DNA of 64,000 nucleotides from Rhizaria sp. SCN 62-66 (taxonomy: Eukaryota > Rhizaria, unplaced), in NCBI GenBank assembly GCA_001724265.1, contig MEDY01000121.1, forward strand, positions 1 to 64,000, given 5' to 3'. The notes beneath the pieces were generated by a model that saw nothing but the letters and a program-made list of their open reading frames with translations, was not told the origin of the DNA and ran no database searches. The translations under genes and the position numbers were made by a program. Shown here piece after piece: positions 48,601 to 60,846 of the stretch (the first letter of the stretch is position 1; each line of letters begins with the position of its first letter).

Positions 48601-51600
48601 GACGACGACGACGACGCTGACGTCGACGCCACGCTCGACACCACCACCGGTCTCGTCACCACGAAAACCAAGACTGCCAAGGCCGCCGCCAAGCCTAAGC
48701 CCGCCGCGGCCGGCCGCAAGACCAAGGCTCCCACCGCCTCCGCCCCCCGCCCCCACAGCATCAGCAGTGGCAGCGGCAGCGGCAGCGGCGCGCTGTCGGT
48801 CCCTGCGCCGCCGCTGTACACCGTCGCGCCGCCCTCAGTGCTGCTGCTGATCAAGTACTTCGACGTGCCGACGCAGCGCCTGCGCCTGCTGGGCTCGGCG
48901 CTCTTCTACCCCACGATGCCCTTCTTCCACGTCTTCGCAACGGCGCGCTACCTGCTCAAGCGCGCCGACGCCGCCGCCGCGGGGCTGCTGTTCGCGCCCC
49001 CGCCCGCCGCCGCCGCTGCCCCCGCGGCTTCCGGCGCCCTACTCGCGCCCTCCGCCGCCGCCGCCGCCGCCGCTGCCGCTGCTGCGGTCCAGGCCAACGC
49101 GTCAAGCAACAGCGCCAAGTGCCCCGCCCTTTTCCCCCTCGCCTCGGCCGATAGTAACTCTGCCAGTGGCTCTGGCGGCGAGTGGCTTGTGTACGCACAG
49201 GCCTACCTGCAGCTGCGGCGCGCGCTGGAGCTGGCCGCGACGCCAGAGTCGCACACTCACCTTGTCAGCGACAAGGCCATCATCGACAACCTCATCTCGT
49301 TCCTCGTCCCCGCCTCGGCCAACGCCAACGTCGGCACGGGTGCGAACCCAGCGCCCGTCGGCAACAACAACAACAACAGCAAGGGTGCCGCCACTGATGC
49401 AAACTCTATTGCAACGGCTGGTGTTGCCACCGTTGTGAGCACGTCAAACACGAGCTCTATCCCGCACGACTCCGAGCTGCACCTGCTCAACACGGCGCTG
49501 CAGACGCTCTACTTCCTGTCGTGCAACCCGGCCGTGACGGCCACACTGGCGGCACACCCGCTGCTGCTGCCGCGGGTCACCGCCATCGGCTCCATCACGC
49601 CGCCCCCGCCGCCCGCCGCCGCCGCCGCCGCTGGTGGCGCGGCGCCGCTGCCGGGCTCCGCGTCGGCGCCCGGCTCCGCCGCGGCGGCTGCTGCGGCTAC
49701 GGCTGCGGCGAGCTTTGGGCTCCATAGTGAGGACCTGGGTGGCGTGAGCATGAGCGCGGGCGGGACCGAGGTGAGCAGTGACGTCAAGGCCGCCGCCGTG
49801 GCCGCCGGGCGCGACACCGCCCGCATCCTCGCGCTGCTCATCGTCGAGAACCTCTGCTCCCCGCTTCTCAACAACAGCAACACCAGCGGCGCCAACAGCG
49901 CGAACCTCGACACAAGCGCTGCAGGCAGCACCAAGAGCGGCGGCCCGAGCTCCAACGTCAACTCCGTGGGCCTGTCGATGGGACTCGTGGCGTTCGAGGA
50001 GGAGGACATCGCGCGCGGCCGCGTCCACCGCCTCTCGCCGCGCCACTCGATCGCCTCACAGGGGCTCTGCTCGGGCGACGTCGTCGTCGTGCAGCGCGAC
50101 TTCATCGGCCTTACGGGCCCCGGCGCCGCCGAGGCCGGTGTCGGTGTCCTCACTGTCGCCGAGGTCACGTACCACCGCCGCGGCGTCCTCGCCGGCGCCG
50201 GCGCTGGCGCCTCGGGGGCCACGGCCGCTGACGCCTCCGCCGCCGCCGCCGCCGCCCCTGCTGGGACTGCGGGGGCTGCGGGGGCTGCTGCAGCCAGCGC
50301 CGCCGCTGCCGCCAAGAAGGCTCCTGCTGCCGCTGCTGCTGCTGCCGCTGCAAGTAGCAAGGCGCTGGAAGTTAAGTCGCACGCTGCCACGGGCATTGCT
50401 GCGGAAGTCAAACCGCCGCAGATGCCCCCGTCCGCGCTGACGGCCAAGGCGATCGACACCGCGCTGGCTATGTGGGCTCTGCCCTCGGACGGCAACGGCG
50501 GCGGCAACGGCAGCGGCAGCGGCAGCGGCACTCCGGCCGCCGCCGCTAACAATGCCCTGACGCTGACTCACGAGGACGACGGTAGTGCGGCCAAGCCAGG
50601 ATCGGCCGCTCTAAGCACCCCCTTCGACGTGGATGAGTCGGACCCGCTGAGCTCGATCTCGATCGCCAACCTCAACACCGTGGCCGCCGTGCTGGGCGCC
50701 CTCATTGCGTTTAAGGAGCACGCGCCTCCCGCCCCCGCCTCCGCTGCCGCCGCCTCTGCCGCCGCCGCCTCTGCTGCCGCCGCCACCGCGAAGTCGCATG
50801 ATGACGATGACGACGCTGAGGGCGGCTATGACATGGCTAAGGCCAACGCCGCCGCCGCCGCCGCCACAACCACCCTCACTCCAGGCGCTGCTGGCGCTGG
50901 CGCTGGCTCGAGCGGCACCGACGACCCCGTGGCGCAACTGCTGGCCATCGACCCCGCGCTCTACGATGCGCTGGCTGCGATGTCCCCGGCCGACGTGGCC
51001 GAGGTGTGTCTGCACATCAATAGCATTCTCGACCCCTCAACCGCGACGCCGCCCGCCCCCGCACAGCACCAGCAACAACAGCAGGAGGAGGCGGCTAGCA
51101 ACGCCGCCCCCGCCACCACCGTGAGTGACAAGAAGGACAAGAAGGACAAGAAAGACAAGAAGGGCGACAAGGCGGACAAGAAGGACAAGGATGACAAAAA
51201 GGACAAGAAGGACAAGAAGGACACGTCGAGCAGCTCTAGCTCTAGCTCTAGCTCTAGCTCTAGCTCGAATGCCCCCGCGGCCGCTGCCTCTGCGTCTGCG
51301 CCTGCTTCCGCGGTGGACCCCCGCGCGATGTGGATCAGCCTGCTCCGCACGGCCGCCGCGGCCGCCGGGCTGCGCGACTGCGGCTCGGGCTCATACTCGG
51401 TGCAGGAGCTGGTCCGCCTCAAGGACTTCCTCTCGGCGCAGCTCAGCCAGCACCATCACGCGCCCAACCCTCAGCTGCCCGGCAGCGCCGCGGGCGTCCT
51501 CACGGGCCCCTTCCTCGCCAGCGGCCACGCCGGCAGCAGCGGCAGGGCCGGTCCGCACGGCGGCCGCAGGGTGAGTGGCGGCGGCGGCGCCGGTTACGAG

Positions 51601-54600
51601 TACGGCGGCTACCTGGCCCCGCCCGGCAAGGCGCAGGCGCGCGGGCGTGGCCTAACTTCCAACGCCCCCAGCGCCAGCGCGAACAACAACAGCAACAGCA
51701 GCGGCAACGGCGCGAACGCTGCCGCTGATCCCGCTGCCGCTGCCGCTGCGGCCGCCGCTGCTGCCGCCGCCGCCGCGGCCGCCGCTGCTGCCCAGAGCAA
51801 TGCGGACAAGACCGACGCCGACGCCGCCGCGGCCGCCATGGCCGCCGCCTCCGCCGCGGCCGCCGCAGCCGCAGCCGCAGCCGCAGCCTCCGCGGCCTCT
51901 GCCCCGTCCCAGTCCCAGTCCCAGTCCCAGTCCCAGCAGTCTCAGCAGGCGCAGGCGCAGGCGCAGTCGTCGCTGGGGCTGGTCCAGGGCCTGCAGGGGC
52001 TGCACCTGGCGCTGGCCGGTCCCGGTGTTAGCGCCCATGCGCCGCACCTCGCGTCCATGGCCGCCGCCGCGGCGGCCGAGGTCTCGGGCATTGCGGCCCT
52101 CGCGGCGTCCTACGGCCAGTCCGTCCCCGCCGCGGTCGCCGCTGGCGCCGGCGCCGCCGGCACCGCGAGCACCGCTGTGACGACCGTCACGGCTGGTACT
52201 GCCTCCGCTGCCTCTGCTGCTGGGTCTTCGCCGTACACGGTGGGCGGGCTGAATGTCAGTCTGGAGAACTCGCACCCGATGTTCTACACGCTCGCGCCCG
52301 ACTTCCTCGTCCAGGAGTACCTCTTGCGCCAGGCCCGCCTCCAGGAGGCGCAGAACCTTGTACGTCGCACTTTCAACCACAGGCTATTTCTTTGATGGAT
52401 TGCGTATTTTATCTTAAGTGGTGTTCATGATATTGTGTTAACCTACAATTTTGTAATATTATTCAGTTTCCTGCAGTTAGGTTATTTTATCTTGTTTGAA
52501 CTCTTAACTCACTCGTGTCCGTGTTCTGTCTCTACTCAATGTTTTTTTCTCTCTTTCTTTTTCAGGCCGCGATGAACGCCGCGGCAGCCGTGGCCAACTC
52601 AAACGCCAGCGCGGGCAACAACTCGAACAGCAACAGCAACAGCAACGGCGCTGGTGCCGGCAGCAACGCTGGCGGCAACAACGCGGGCGCAGGCGGCAAC
52701 GCCGGCGGAAACACCGGCGGCGGCGGCGGCGGCAACAACGCCGCGCTCTCCCGCCGCCCCGGCGCCAAGCCCTCTGCGGCGGCGGGCAGCGGCGGCGCGT
52801 TGGGCGGCGGCATGGGCGGGCTAGGGCTGGGCGAGGAGGCGCGGCGGCTCGAGGCCGAGGAGCGCGCGCGCCTGGCCGAGATCGCACGCCTCGAGCTGCT
52901 ATCGGAGCTAGACGCCGAGGAGGAGGGCGGCCGCAAGGGCAAGGGCGGCAAGGGCAAGCGCAAGGGCGGACATGGCAACCAGAGCCACAACGAGGCTGCC
53001 TACGTCGCGCCTGCTGTCGAGCTTACTGCGCAGGAGAAGAAGGCCGCCACCGCCGCGGCCGCTGCGGCCACCGCTGAGCGCGCCAAGGCCGAGGCCGCGG
53101 CTAAGGAGGCGGCGGCGGCGGTGCGCGCGCAGCAGCAGGCGGCGGCCGCCAAGGCCAAGGCTGAGGCCGAGGCCGCCGCCAAGGCCAAGGCGGAGGCCGA
53201 GGCTAAGAAGAAGGCGGCGGCCGAGGAGGAGCTCAAGAAGCGGCAGGAGCAGCAGCGCGCGGCTGCGGCCAAGGCTAAGGCCGAGGCCGAGGCTTTGGCG
53301 CGCGCTCGGGCAGAGGAGGACGCGAAGCGGCGCGCCGAGGCCGAGGCGCGGCGCGCGGCTGAGGACAAAAAGCGGGCCGAGGAGGCGGCGGCCAAGAAGG
53401 CCAAGGCTGAGGCTGAGGCCGCGGCCAAGGCCGAGGAGACGGCGCGCAAGAAGAAGAAGGCCGAGGAGGAGGCGGCCGCGGCCGCGGCCAAGAAGGCTGA
53501 GGAGGACGCCGTCAAGAAGCGCCGCAAGGTCGAGGAGGAGGCTGCGGCCGCCGCCAAGAAGGCCGCCGCCGCGACCGCAGCCGTCGAGGCTAAGGCCAAG
53601 GCTGAGGCGGCGGCCGCCGCCGCCGCTGCTGCTGCCGCGCCCGCCGCTGCCCCCGTCTGGGCCAAGATCGCCGCAGGCACCGCAGTCCCCGTCTCTATCC
53701 CCGCCCCCGCTGCCGCTGCCTCCGCCTCTGCTACAACGGCTGCCCTAGTTGCGCCTCTGGCCACCAAGTCGAGCAAGGCCACGAAGCCCGCCGACTCCGC
53801 CTCTGCCTCTGCCGCTGTCTCCGGCGCGGCCTCTGGCTCTGGTTCCGGGGCCAGCAGCGGCTCCGTCTCGGCCGCGCCGTCGCCGCCGCCCACACAGGCC
53901 TCGACCGCCGCCGCCACTGCCTCTGCTACTGCCACGAACACTGGCGCTGGCACTGGCTCTGGCACTCCGAGTAAGAAGGCTGCTGGCCCGGCTCCCGAGC
54001 CCGAGTCTGCTGATGCTGATGCTGAGTCATCTGCCAACACCGAGCCCGCCTCAACCAACGCCAACGCTGACTCTAGCTCGAGCTCTCGCTCCGGCTCTGG
54101 CTCGAGCGCTGGCGCTGCCGTCGACGCCGTCACCGGCGCCGCGGCTACCGCGTCGATGGACGAGCGCCTGGAGGCGGTTCTCTCGCAGAACGCGCTGCTG
54201 CGGCAGCTGGCTGACAGCCTCGAGCGCAAGGTTCGGCAGCTCGAGGACCAGCTCGTCTGGGAGCGCCATTACCGCGAGGCCGCTGCGCTCAACAGCAACA
54301 ACAGCAACAACAACAACGGCACTGGCGCGGGCTCTGCCTCGGGCGCCGGCACTGACTCTTCTGCTCCAGGTTCTGCCGTCGGCTCTGGCTCTAGCGCCTC
54401 TGCTGCCGGCGCCGTTTCAGTCGGCTCCGGCTCCGGCGCTGGCGCTGGATCTGGTGCCGCAAGCTCTGTGTCGGCGGTCGGCGACGGCCTCGGTGGCCTC
54501 GGCCTCAGCAGCCTCGGCCTCGGCGTCGGCGTCGGCGGTGGAATGGGCAGCATCGGCTTCGACCGGCTCGACGACATGCTTGGCGGTAGTAGCGGGGTCG

Positions 54601-56510
54601 CCAACGCTGGCAACGTTGCCCACGGTCACAGCGGTCCCCACGGCCTTCAGGGAGGCCCCGTCGGTCCCCACGGCCACATGGGCGTCGGCGACTCTCGCGG
54701 CGGCCATCCCGCTCACGGTCACCCCGCTCACGGTCACTCTGCCCACGGTCACCCCCACGCGCCCCCGATGCACCCTGCCCACGTTCACTCGGGCCTGAGC
54801 CTGAACCTCGGCGGCGTCGGCGTCCACGGCCACAACCACATGCACGGTCCCCACGGCCACGGCCTCCACCCCGGCATGCACGGCGGCCACCTGCAACAGC
54901 AGCAACAGCAGCAGCAGCAGCAGCAGCCCCACCACATGCTGCCCCCGCAGCACGGCGGCCCTCACGGCCACGGCCCCCACGGCCACGGCCCCCACGGCCA
55001 CGGCGGAATGCTTGGCATGGGCAGCCTCGGCATGGGCGGCTGGGAGGGTCTCTCAGACGCCAACGACAACGGCCCCGGCGGCAACTCCGGCTCGGCCGCC
55101 GGCAACAACACGGGCAGCGGCAGCGGCAGCGGCAGCGGCAGCGGCAGCGCGCCCGGCGTGGTGTCGCCGTCCAACTCTGCCGCCGGCGCCGGCTCCAGCG
55201 TGGCCGCCGCTGCCCGTCGCCCCTCGCTGCCCCCGTCGGCCGCCGGACCGGTCTCGGCCACCGGCGGCGGCGGCGGCGGCAGCGGCGGCAGCGGCTCGGA
55301 TTCGGTGGCTCTCAGCAACCTCGGCCTGGGCTCTCTCAGCCTCGGCCTCGGCCCCGCCCTCGGCTCCAGCGCCGCCTCCACCGGCCTCAGCGGCCCCAGT
55401 GGGCTGACAGGTCCCGGCGGCCTGACTGGCCTCGGCCTCGGCCCCTCTGGCCTGGGTGGCCCCGCCGGCCTCGGCGCCACCGGCCTCGGCACCAGCACCC
55501 TGGGCCTCGGCAGCGGCGTCGGCGTCGGCGTCGGCGGCGGCATCGGCGGCCTCGGCAGCGCTGCCAACCCAGGCTTCGGCATCGGCCTCCGCGCTTCGGC
55601 CTTCGGGCTCGACTTTTTCGGTCCCACTGGCGCCATCACCGGCGGCTCCTCCGCGGGCAACAGCAGCGGCGGCGAGTTCGTGTTGGGCTCCCACGCACTG
55701 CCCCCCATGGGCGCCTCTACCGGCGGCCCCCACGGCCCCCACGGGTCTCACGGTACTCATGGTGGCCACGGTCACTCGTGGGCGCTGCTCGACCCCACGC
55801 ATGCCGCCGCCGCCGCCGGCGCGGCCGCGGCCTCTGGCGGCAGCGGCTCCGGCCTGCTCGGCCCCAACAGTGGCAGCGGCAGCGGCATGATGGATAACAA
55901 CGCCCGGTCGCAGTCGATGAACATGCGTCCCCCCAGCAGCGGCAACAACAACGGGCCCAACAGCGGGCGCGGGTCTTTCTCCGGCTCCGGCTCCAACAGC
56001 AACAACAGCAACAGCAGCGGTGCCGGCAACAACGGGAGCTTCGTCCTGGGCGGCGGCGGCGGCAATAACGGCCCCTACGGCGGCAACGGCGCGCTGCCGA
56101 TGCAGATGCCGCCGATGACCGTCTCCATGAGCGGCAACATGGGCAACAACAGCGGCGGCCAGGGCGGGATGATGCCCCACCCGCTTGCGCACGGCCACAG
56201 CGGCCACGGCGGCCACGGCGGCCCGCACAGCATGCACATGCAGCAACAGCAGGGGCAGCGCGGCAACAACATGATGATGTCTGGCCCCCACGGCCCCCTT
56301 AACGGCCCCCACAGCGGCGGTATGATGCACCCTCAGCAGCAGCAGCAGCAGCAGCAGGGCCAGCAGGGTCCGATGGGTGGCGACGGCAACATGATGATGT
56401 GGAGTAACAACAACGGTAGCAACAACAGTGTCAACAACAACAACAACGGCAACTTTGCCCAGGGACAGCAGCAGCAGCAGCAGGGCCAGGGGAAGCCTGG
56501 TCGCCGCTAA
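45624..56510 (+). CDS. USP7-like MATH protein lacking the peptidase domain, with long disordered C-terminal half
   Basis: Seen: exons 45624-46107, 46418-52359 and 52566-56510, ending in TAA, give 3,456 residues. A MATH/TRAF-like domain at about residues 163-320 contains SVRWRTTGECRTVL, AGYKWRVFCFPKGNGCDYLS, FRVHFKFTLLHP and RENDRGFNRFVPLKRL. USP7-type ubiquitin-like blocks follow: ECVEVVVYTETDMV near residue 365, TVAAKELGVPPRRQQFW near 560, SVLLLIKYFDVPTQRLRLLG near 970, and VAFEEEDIARGRVHRLSP with GDVVVVQRDF near 1350. No Cys box or His box of a ubiquitin-specific protease lies between MATH and these blocks. Later parts are an acidic stretch, KKD repeats, poly-Ser, an Ala/Lys/Glu-rich probable coiled coil (53030-53640), a short QNALLRQLADSLERKVRQLE coiled coil, and Gly/His/Asn-rich tails. 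I infer a non-catalytic ubiquitin-pathway or adaptor scaffold. Confidence 0.88.
51130..51265 (+). repeat. KKD repeat followed by poly-Ser repeat in the USP7-like gene
   Basis: GACAAGAAG units (51130-51223) encode a charged Asp-Lys-Lys array, followed by TCTAGC hexanucleotide units (51234-51265) encoding poly-Ser. Both are simple DNA repeats in frame. Confidence 0.9.
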
Positions 56511-56511
56511 G

Positions 56512-56550
56512 CGCCTTGCCGTCTAAGCACCTTGCCGTCTAAGTAGCTTG
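56512..56550. repeat. Short tandem repeat immediately after a stop codon
   Basis: Two good copies and one decayed copy of a 16-nt unit, CCTTGCCGTCTAAGCA, lie directly after the USP7-like TAA. Confidence 0.8.
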
Positions 56551-57020
56551 TTGTCGAAGTACCACTTCCAGCTTGTCACGTCAAGCTGTTGTTTGCTCGC
56601 TAAGATGCATTGCTCTCGGCTGTAGTTCCTCTTGCTGTCGATATAGAAGTGTCTCGTCCCTTTGTTGTTCTAACATCGGCGAGCAACACCGACTCTTCCA
56701 ACACACACGCACATACGCACGCACACAAAGAGACACACATTGCCTTTGATATACGTGTTTCATGCCATTTATTTGATATGACGAACGATCATATCCCTCA
56801 CATAGTCCAGCTAAATATTGCGCACGCTCAGTTCACTGCGCGCGCTATCTTTCACCTTGTCTACACTACGTTTGTTTTCTGTTTCACGTTTTGTTTTCAC
56901 CTTTCCCCGTGACTGTCAAGAAATACGCAGTCTTGGGGCTTTCATGGAGGACATTCGCTCCTCTAATTTACTTTACTACATCAAACACGTAGTAAATGAC
57001 CGAGTATTTTAAGTAACATG

Positions 57021-57090
57021 ACCTTTTTTTTTTTCTTTCGCTTTTTTTGGCTTTTTTTTTTTCTTTTTTTTTTCTTTTTTCTTTTTTCTT
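57021..57090. repeat. T-rich polypyrimidine tract
   Basis: About 70 nt, nearly all T with scattered C, in the spacer upstream of the TTLL4-like gene. Confidence 0.9.
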
Positions 57091-58119
57091 GACCACGCTT
57101 TCAGGGGGGCAACTCCGAAACAATTTGTGACATGCATTTCAATACATCATTCCATGCTTGTTGGTCAAAACGATTCTCGCTTTATCCGCAATATAGCATC
57201 ACGCATTGCTGTAACTAGCTTTGAGGGCGGCGCTTTTGATTGAGACGCTCTTGCTGACAAGATTCATCAAGTGTTTTTGCCCAGCATATCTCAAATCTAG
57301 TTTAATGTGATCTATATGCTGATGTGATTGTTCATGCGAAGCAATACTGTCCGTCGTTCGAGCACACCTTAGCTAGACCAACTTTAAGCATTTTTAAGTT
57401 GTCCTCACACCCTTCCCTACTGACGCACATTAACGATAAAAGCTCGGAGCAGCACAGCGCACTTATATCATATTAAGCGTATCACCAACTGATGTCGTAC
57501 ACTTTGTTTGTGTGTTCGCTTTTAATGTCAATGCTTATAACGCTGCTCTTGTTCCGCATAACACTTCAGTTTATGCGGTGACAACTGACTCGATCTACTA
57601 ATAAGATCTTGCTTGACGCAAGAATAACAACGTGTTCTAAATAACATGCTAGATATTCAACAATATACCAAAAAATCAAGATGAGATATTGTAGTTGTAG
57701 TCATTTGAGGCGAAAGATGCACGGTGTGCGCACCAGTTACTCGTTCCTGGCTGCCACCCAACGGCCATGACCGCAGCGATGACGGACCGGGCAATTGCAC
57801 TCTCGCCCTTGAAGAGCGCGTCGGCGCGAGTGGTCGGCACGCATTCTGGCGCCACAGAGCTTTATATCGGTTACTAATGACATTTTTTTACACGTGCACT
57901 TTTTATTTATAGATTGATTTCACCACCATGTGCGTTCTATCACCTTTGCGCAGACTCCCAAATTCGCTAATTTTCCTGTCCGCATACTTCCTTCTCTTCT
58001 CTTCTGCACCAGACCTTCATCTTCACTTTTCTATCTGCAAGTCAGAGCACAAGACATAGCTTTGAGTTTCATTGAGAAAACCGCACTTATTTTCTTCCAA
58101 GTCGGCTCTCTCGGCCACC

Positions 58120-60798
58120 ATGTCCACCCCTCTGTACCTCGGGACGGGCGTGGGCGCACCCTCCGGCCCTAACAACGCAGCCGCAACGCCGGCCCCTGCG
58201 GCCGATGCTGACTCCGCCCTCAACACCAGCACCACCAACGAGGTCGACGCGCTCCTCGCCTCTCTCTCTCCCCAGGGCTCGGTGACCGCGCAGAAGCCCA
58301 TGAGCCTTAGCAGTACCGCCGCAACTACTGCCGCAGCATCTGCCTTTTCCTCTGCCTCCGCGATTGCTACCGCCCCCGCCCCCGCGCCCGCCAAGAGCGG
58401 CGCCCTCGACTGCGATGCCGAAGACACGGCTTATACCCTGCTCACGGCCTCCTCTGCCTCCGCGGACGCGTCCTCGGTGCACATGCCCGCGAACGGCGAC
58501 TACTCGCTGGTGCTGACGGAGCGCCGCCCCGGGCTCACGGCCGCGGCCGCCCTGCGCTTCGTCGGCCACGGCGCGCCCGCGCTGTCGCGGCCCGTGCGCG
58601 CGCCTGCGGCCTCGTTCTCCTCCAAGAAGGAATACGCGCACGCACGCCGCGCGGAGCGGCAGTTGGCGGCCGTCAACGACGCGCAGACGCGCGCCGCCGC
58701 GCTTAAGGGGCTCTGCAAGCTCGCGCGCACCACGGCCAAGGCCGCGTTCGCCCGCCTCTCCCGTAGTAACAACAGCAGCGCGGGTGTCATCACCACTGCT
58801 AACGCGAGCCCGAGTGGCACCGCTGCGCGCGACACGCCTTCAAGCGACGCGTCGTCGTCCTCATCATCATCATCATTATCGTCGTCGTCGTCATCGTCAT
58901 CGCAGTCTGCTGCTGTGGCACTGCCGGCGGACGCGATCGCGGCTATCTACGCCGAGACGCACCGGCTCCGCGGCGAGGGCCTGCTGCCGCGGCCGGTGTG
59001 GGCTTACGGCGCGCCGTACCCTGCGGTGCAGGCGCTGGTGACGATGCACCCGCCGCCGCGCGTGCTGCCCGTCGGGGTAAGTGGCGACCCGCCGGGGTAC
59101 TTACACTGTCTCGACCCCGTCGCCGCGATCGTCACCAACGCGGCGGCGCTCGCGCCCGCGGTCACGGCTGCGCTCAACAGCCAGCAAAACACTGCTACGG
59201 TCAGCAACAGCAACAGCAGCAGCAGCAGCACCACCACCGCGATTGCCAGCAATGATACCGACGCGGCTGTGGATGAGTCTGCCACCGCTCTTGTCCCCGC
59301 CGGTAGTAATGCCCTGAGCGCTTCCACTGGCACCGGCGTGAGCGTGTCCGACTGGCTTTACGCGCTGCCCACCCAGCTCAAGTTCAAGGTCGGCGTCGAA
59401 ACCTGCCGCTACTCGGTCGTGTGGACCGCGCTCCAGAACGCCGGGCTCAGCGAGACGGCCGCCACGGACTGGGCGTTGCGCTGGGGCCGATTCCTCTCCC
59501 AGGACGAGGCCAAGGCCTTTGCGCGCTCCCAACGCATGAACCACTTTCCCGGTACGCTTACTCAATAACTACTAAAAATGTGGTGATATCTCTGTAGTGT
59601 TGATATTCCACCGAATTAATCTGCGTTATTCTGACAATCTGACAATTATTTTGCATTTTATACCGAACATTTATTCTCGATGTTGAATGTCGTTATGGCA
59701 TCTAAACTCACATGTTCATCGACTTGTGTGTTTGTGTATCCCCCAAGGCATCTGGGCTTTGGGCCGCAAGGACATGCTGGTCAAGACCATCGCCCGCGCC
59801 CGCCGCACCCTCGGAAGCGACTACTTCCCTTACTTGCCCGAGACCTACACTTTACCGGCCGACGCATCGCTGCTGGAGGCCCGCATGGCCGACGCCGCGC
59901 GCTCCGCCGCACTCACACACTCTAACTCTACCAGCAGCGGCAACGGCAGCAACGGCGTGCTGGTAGGCGGGGGCGTGACGTGCCCCGAGGCTGCGCTGCC
60001 GTTGTGGATTGCGAAGCCCGCGTCGTCGTCGTGCGGCCGCGGCATCCGTGTCGTGACCAAGTTTGCTGAAGTTGACCCCTCGCGGCTCAAGGCGCCCAAG
60101 GCCTCGGCCGCCGCCGCCGCCGCCGCCGCGCTGGCCGTGGCCGCGGACGGTGGCAGCGAGGCAGAGGCCGCCGCGGCGGGCACGGCGGCAGCTGCGGCGG
60201 CCGTGGCGGCGGCGCGTGGCAAGAAGATGGTTGTGTCGCGGTACATCGCTAACCCCTACCTCATCGGCGGCAAGAAGTTCGACATGCGCATTTACGTCTT
60301 CATTTCCTCGTTTTCTCCGCTCAAGGTCTACCTCTACGGCGAGGGGCTTGCTCGGTACGTATCACATGTAACATCGTTGCAAGAAGCAATGTTTACATGC
60401 AATTCATGTATATTCGTGTCACTGCACTTGATTTAGCAGTGCATTCTCTTTATGGGAACTGGTTACTCACGCTTTTGATATTCTATTTGTTTGTTTTCTT
60501 TGCGCCATTTCAGCTTTTGCACGATGCCATACTCTGCGTCGGCGGACAAAGACTCCCGCTCCGCGCGCTTTGCGCACCTGACCAACTTCAGCGTCAACAA
60601 GAAGAACGCCGCGTTCGTCAAGAACCAGGACCAGGACAAGGCCGACGACGACGCCGACAGCAAGGACGCCGACGCGGAGGGAGAGGCCGACGCCGAGGTG
60701 GCGGCCGCGGTCGCCGCAGCGGTGACCAAGAGCGGCAAGGGGGGCGCGGCTGCCGGCAAGAAGGCCAAGAAGGCGGGTGCGTTCGCTGCGGACGACCG

Positions 60799-60846
<48 letters not shown>

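Larger units (their letters stand above)
56511..58119. other. Spacer between USP7-like and TTLL4-like genes
   Basis: Begins with a short degenerate tandem repeat (56512-56550), then a CA-rich stretch near 56700, a T-rich polypyrimidine tract (57021-57090) and AT-rich non-coding DNA up to the TTLL leader. No gene or tRNA is recognised. Confidence 0.5.

Noticed and set aside
47272-48756. 494-codon minus-strand open frame opposite the USP7-like gene
   Set aside because: Antisense shadow; the plus strand carries MATH and USP7-type blocks in a continuous frame.
53000-56330. Long minus-strand open frames (53000-54229 and 55053-56330)
   Set aside because: Ala-, Val- and Gly-rich complements of repeat-coding plus-strand sequence, without independent signals.
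57340-57380. Possible tRNA B-box-like sequence (GTTCGAGCAC)
   Set aside because: No matching A box or cloverleaf stems could be found around it. No tRNA, and in particular no CUA suppressor tRNA, is seen in the window.
59077-59170. Extra intron in TTLL exon 1 using GTAAGT at 59077
   Set aside because: The frame is open and coding-like across it, no good acceptor is conserved, and the genes here use GTACG donors.
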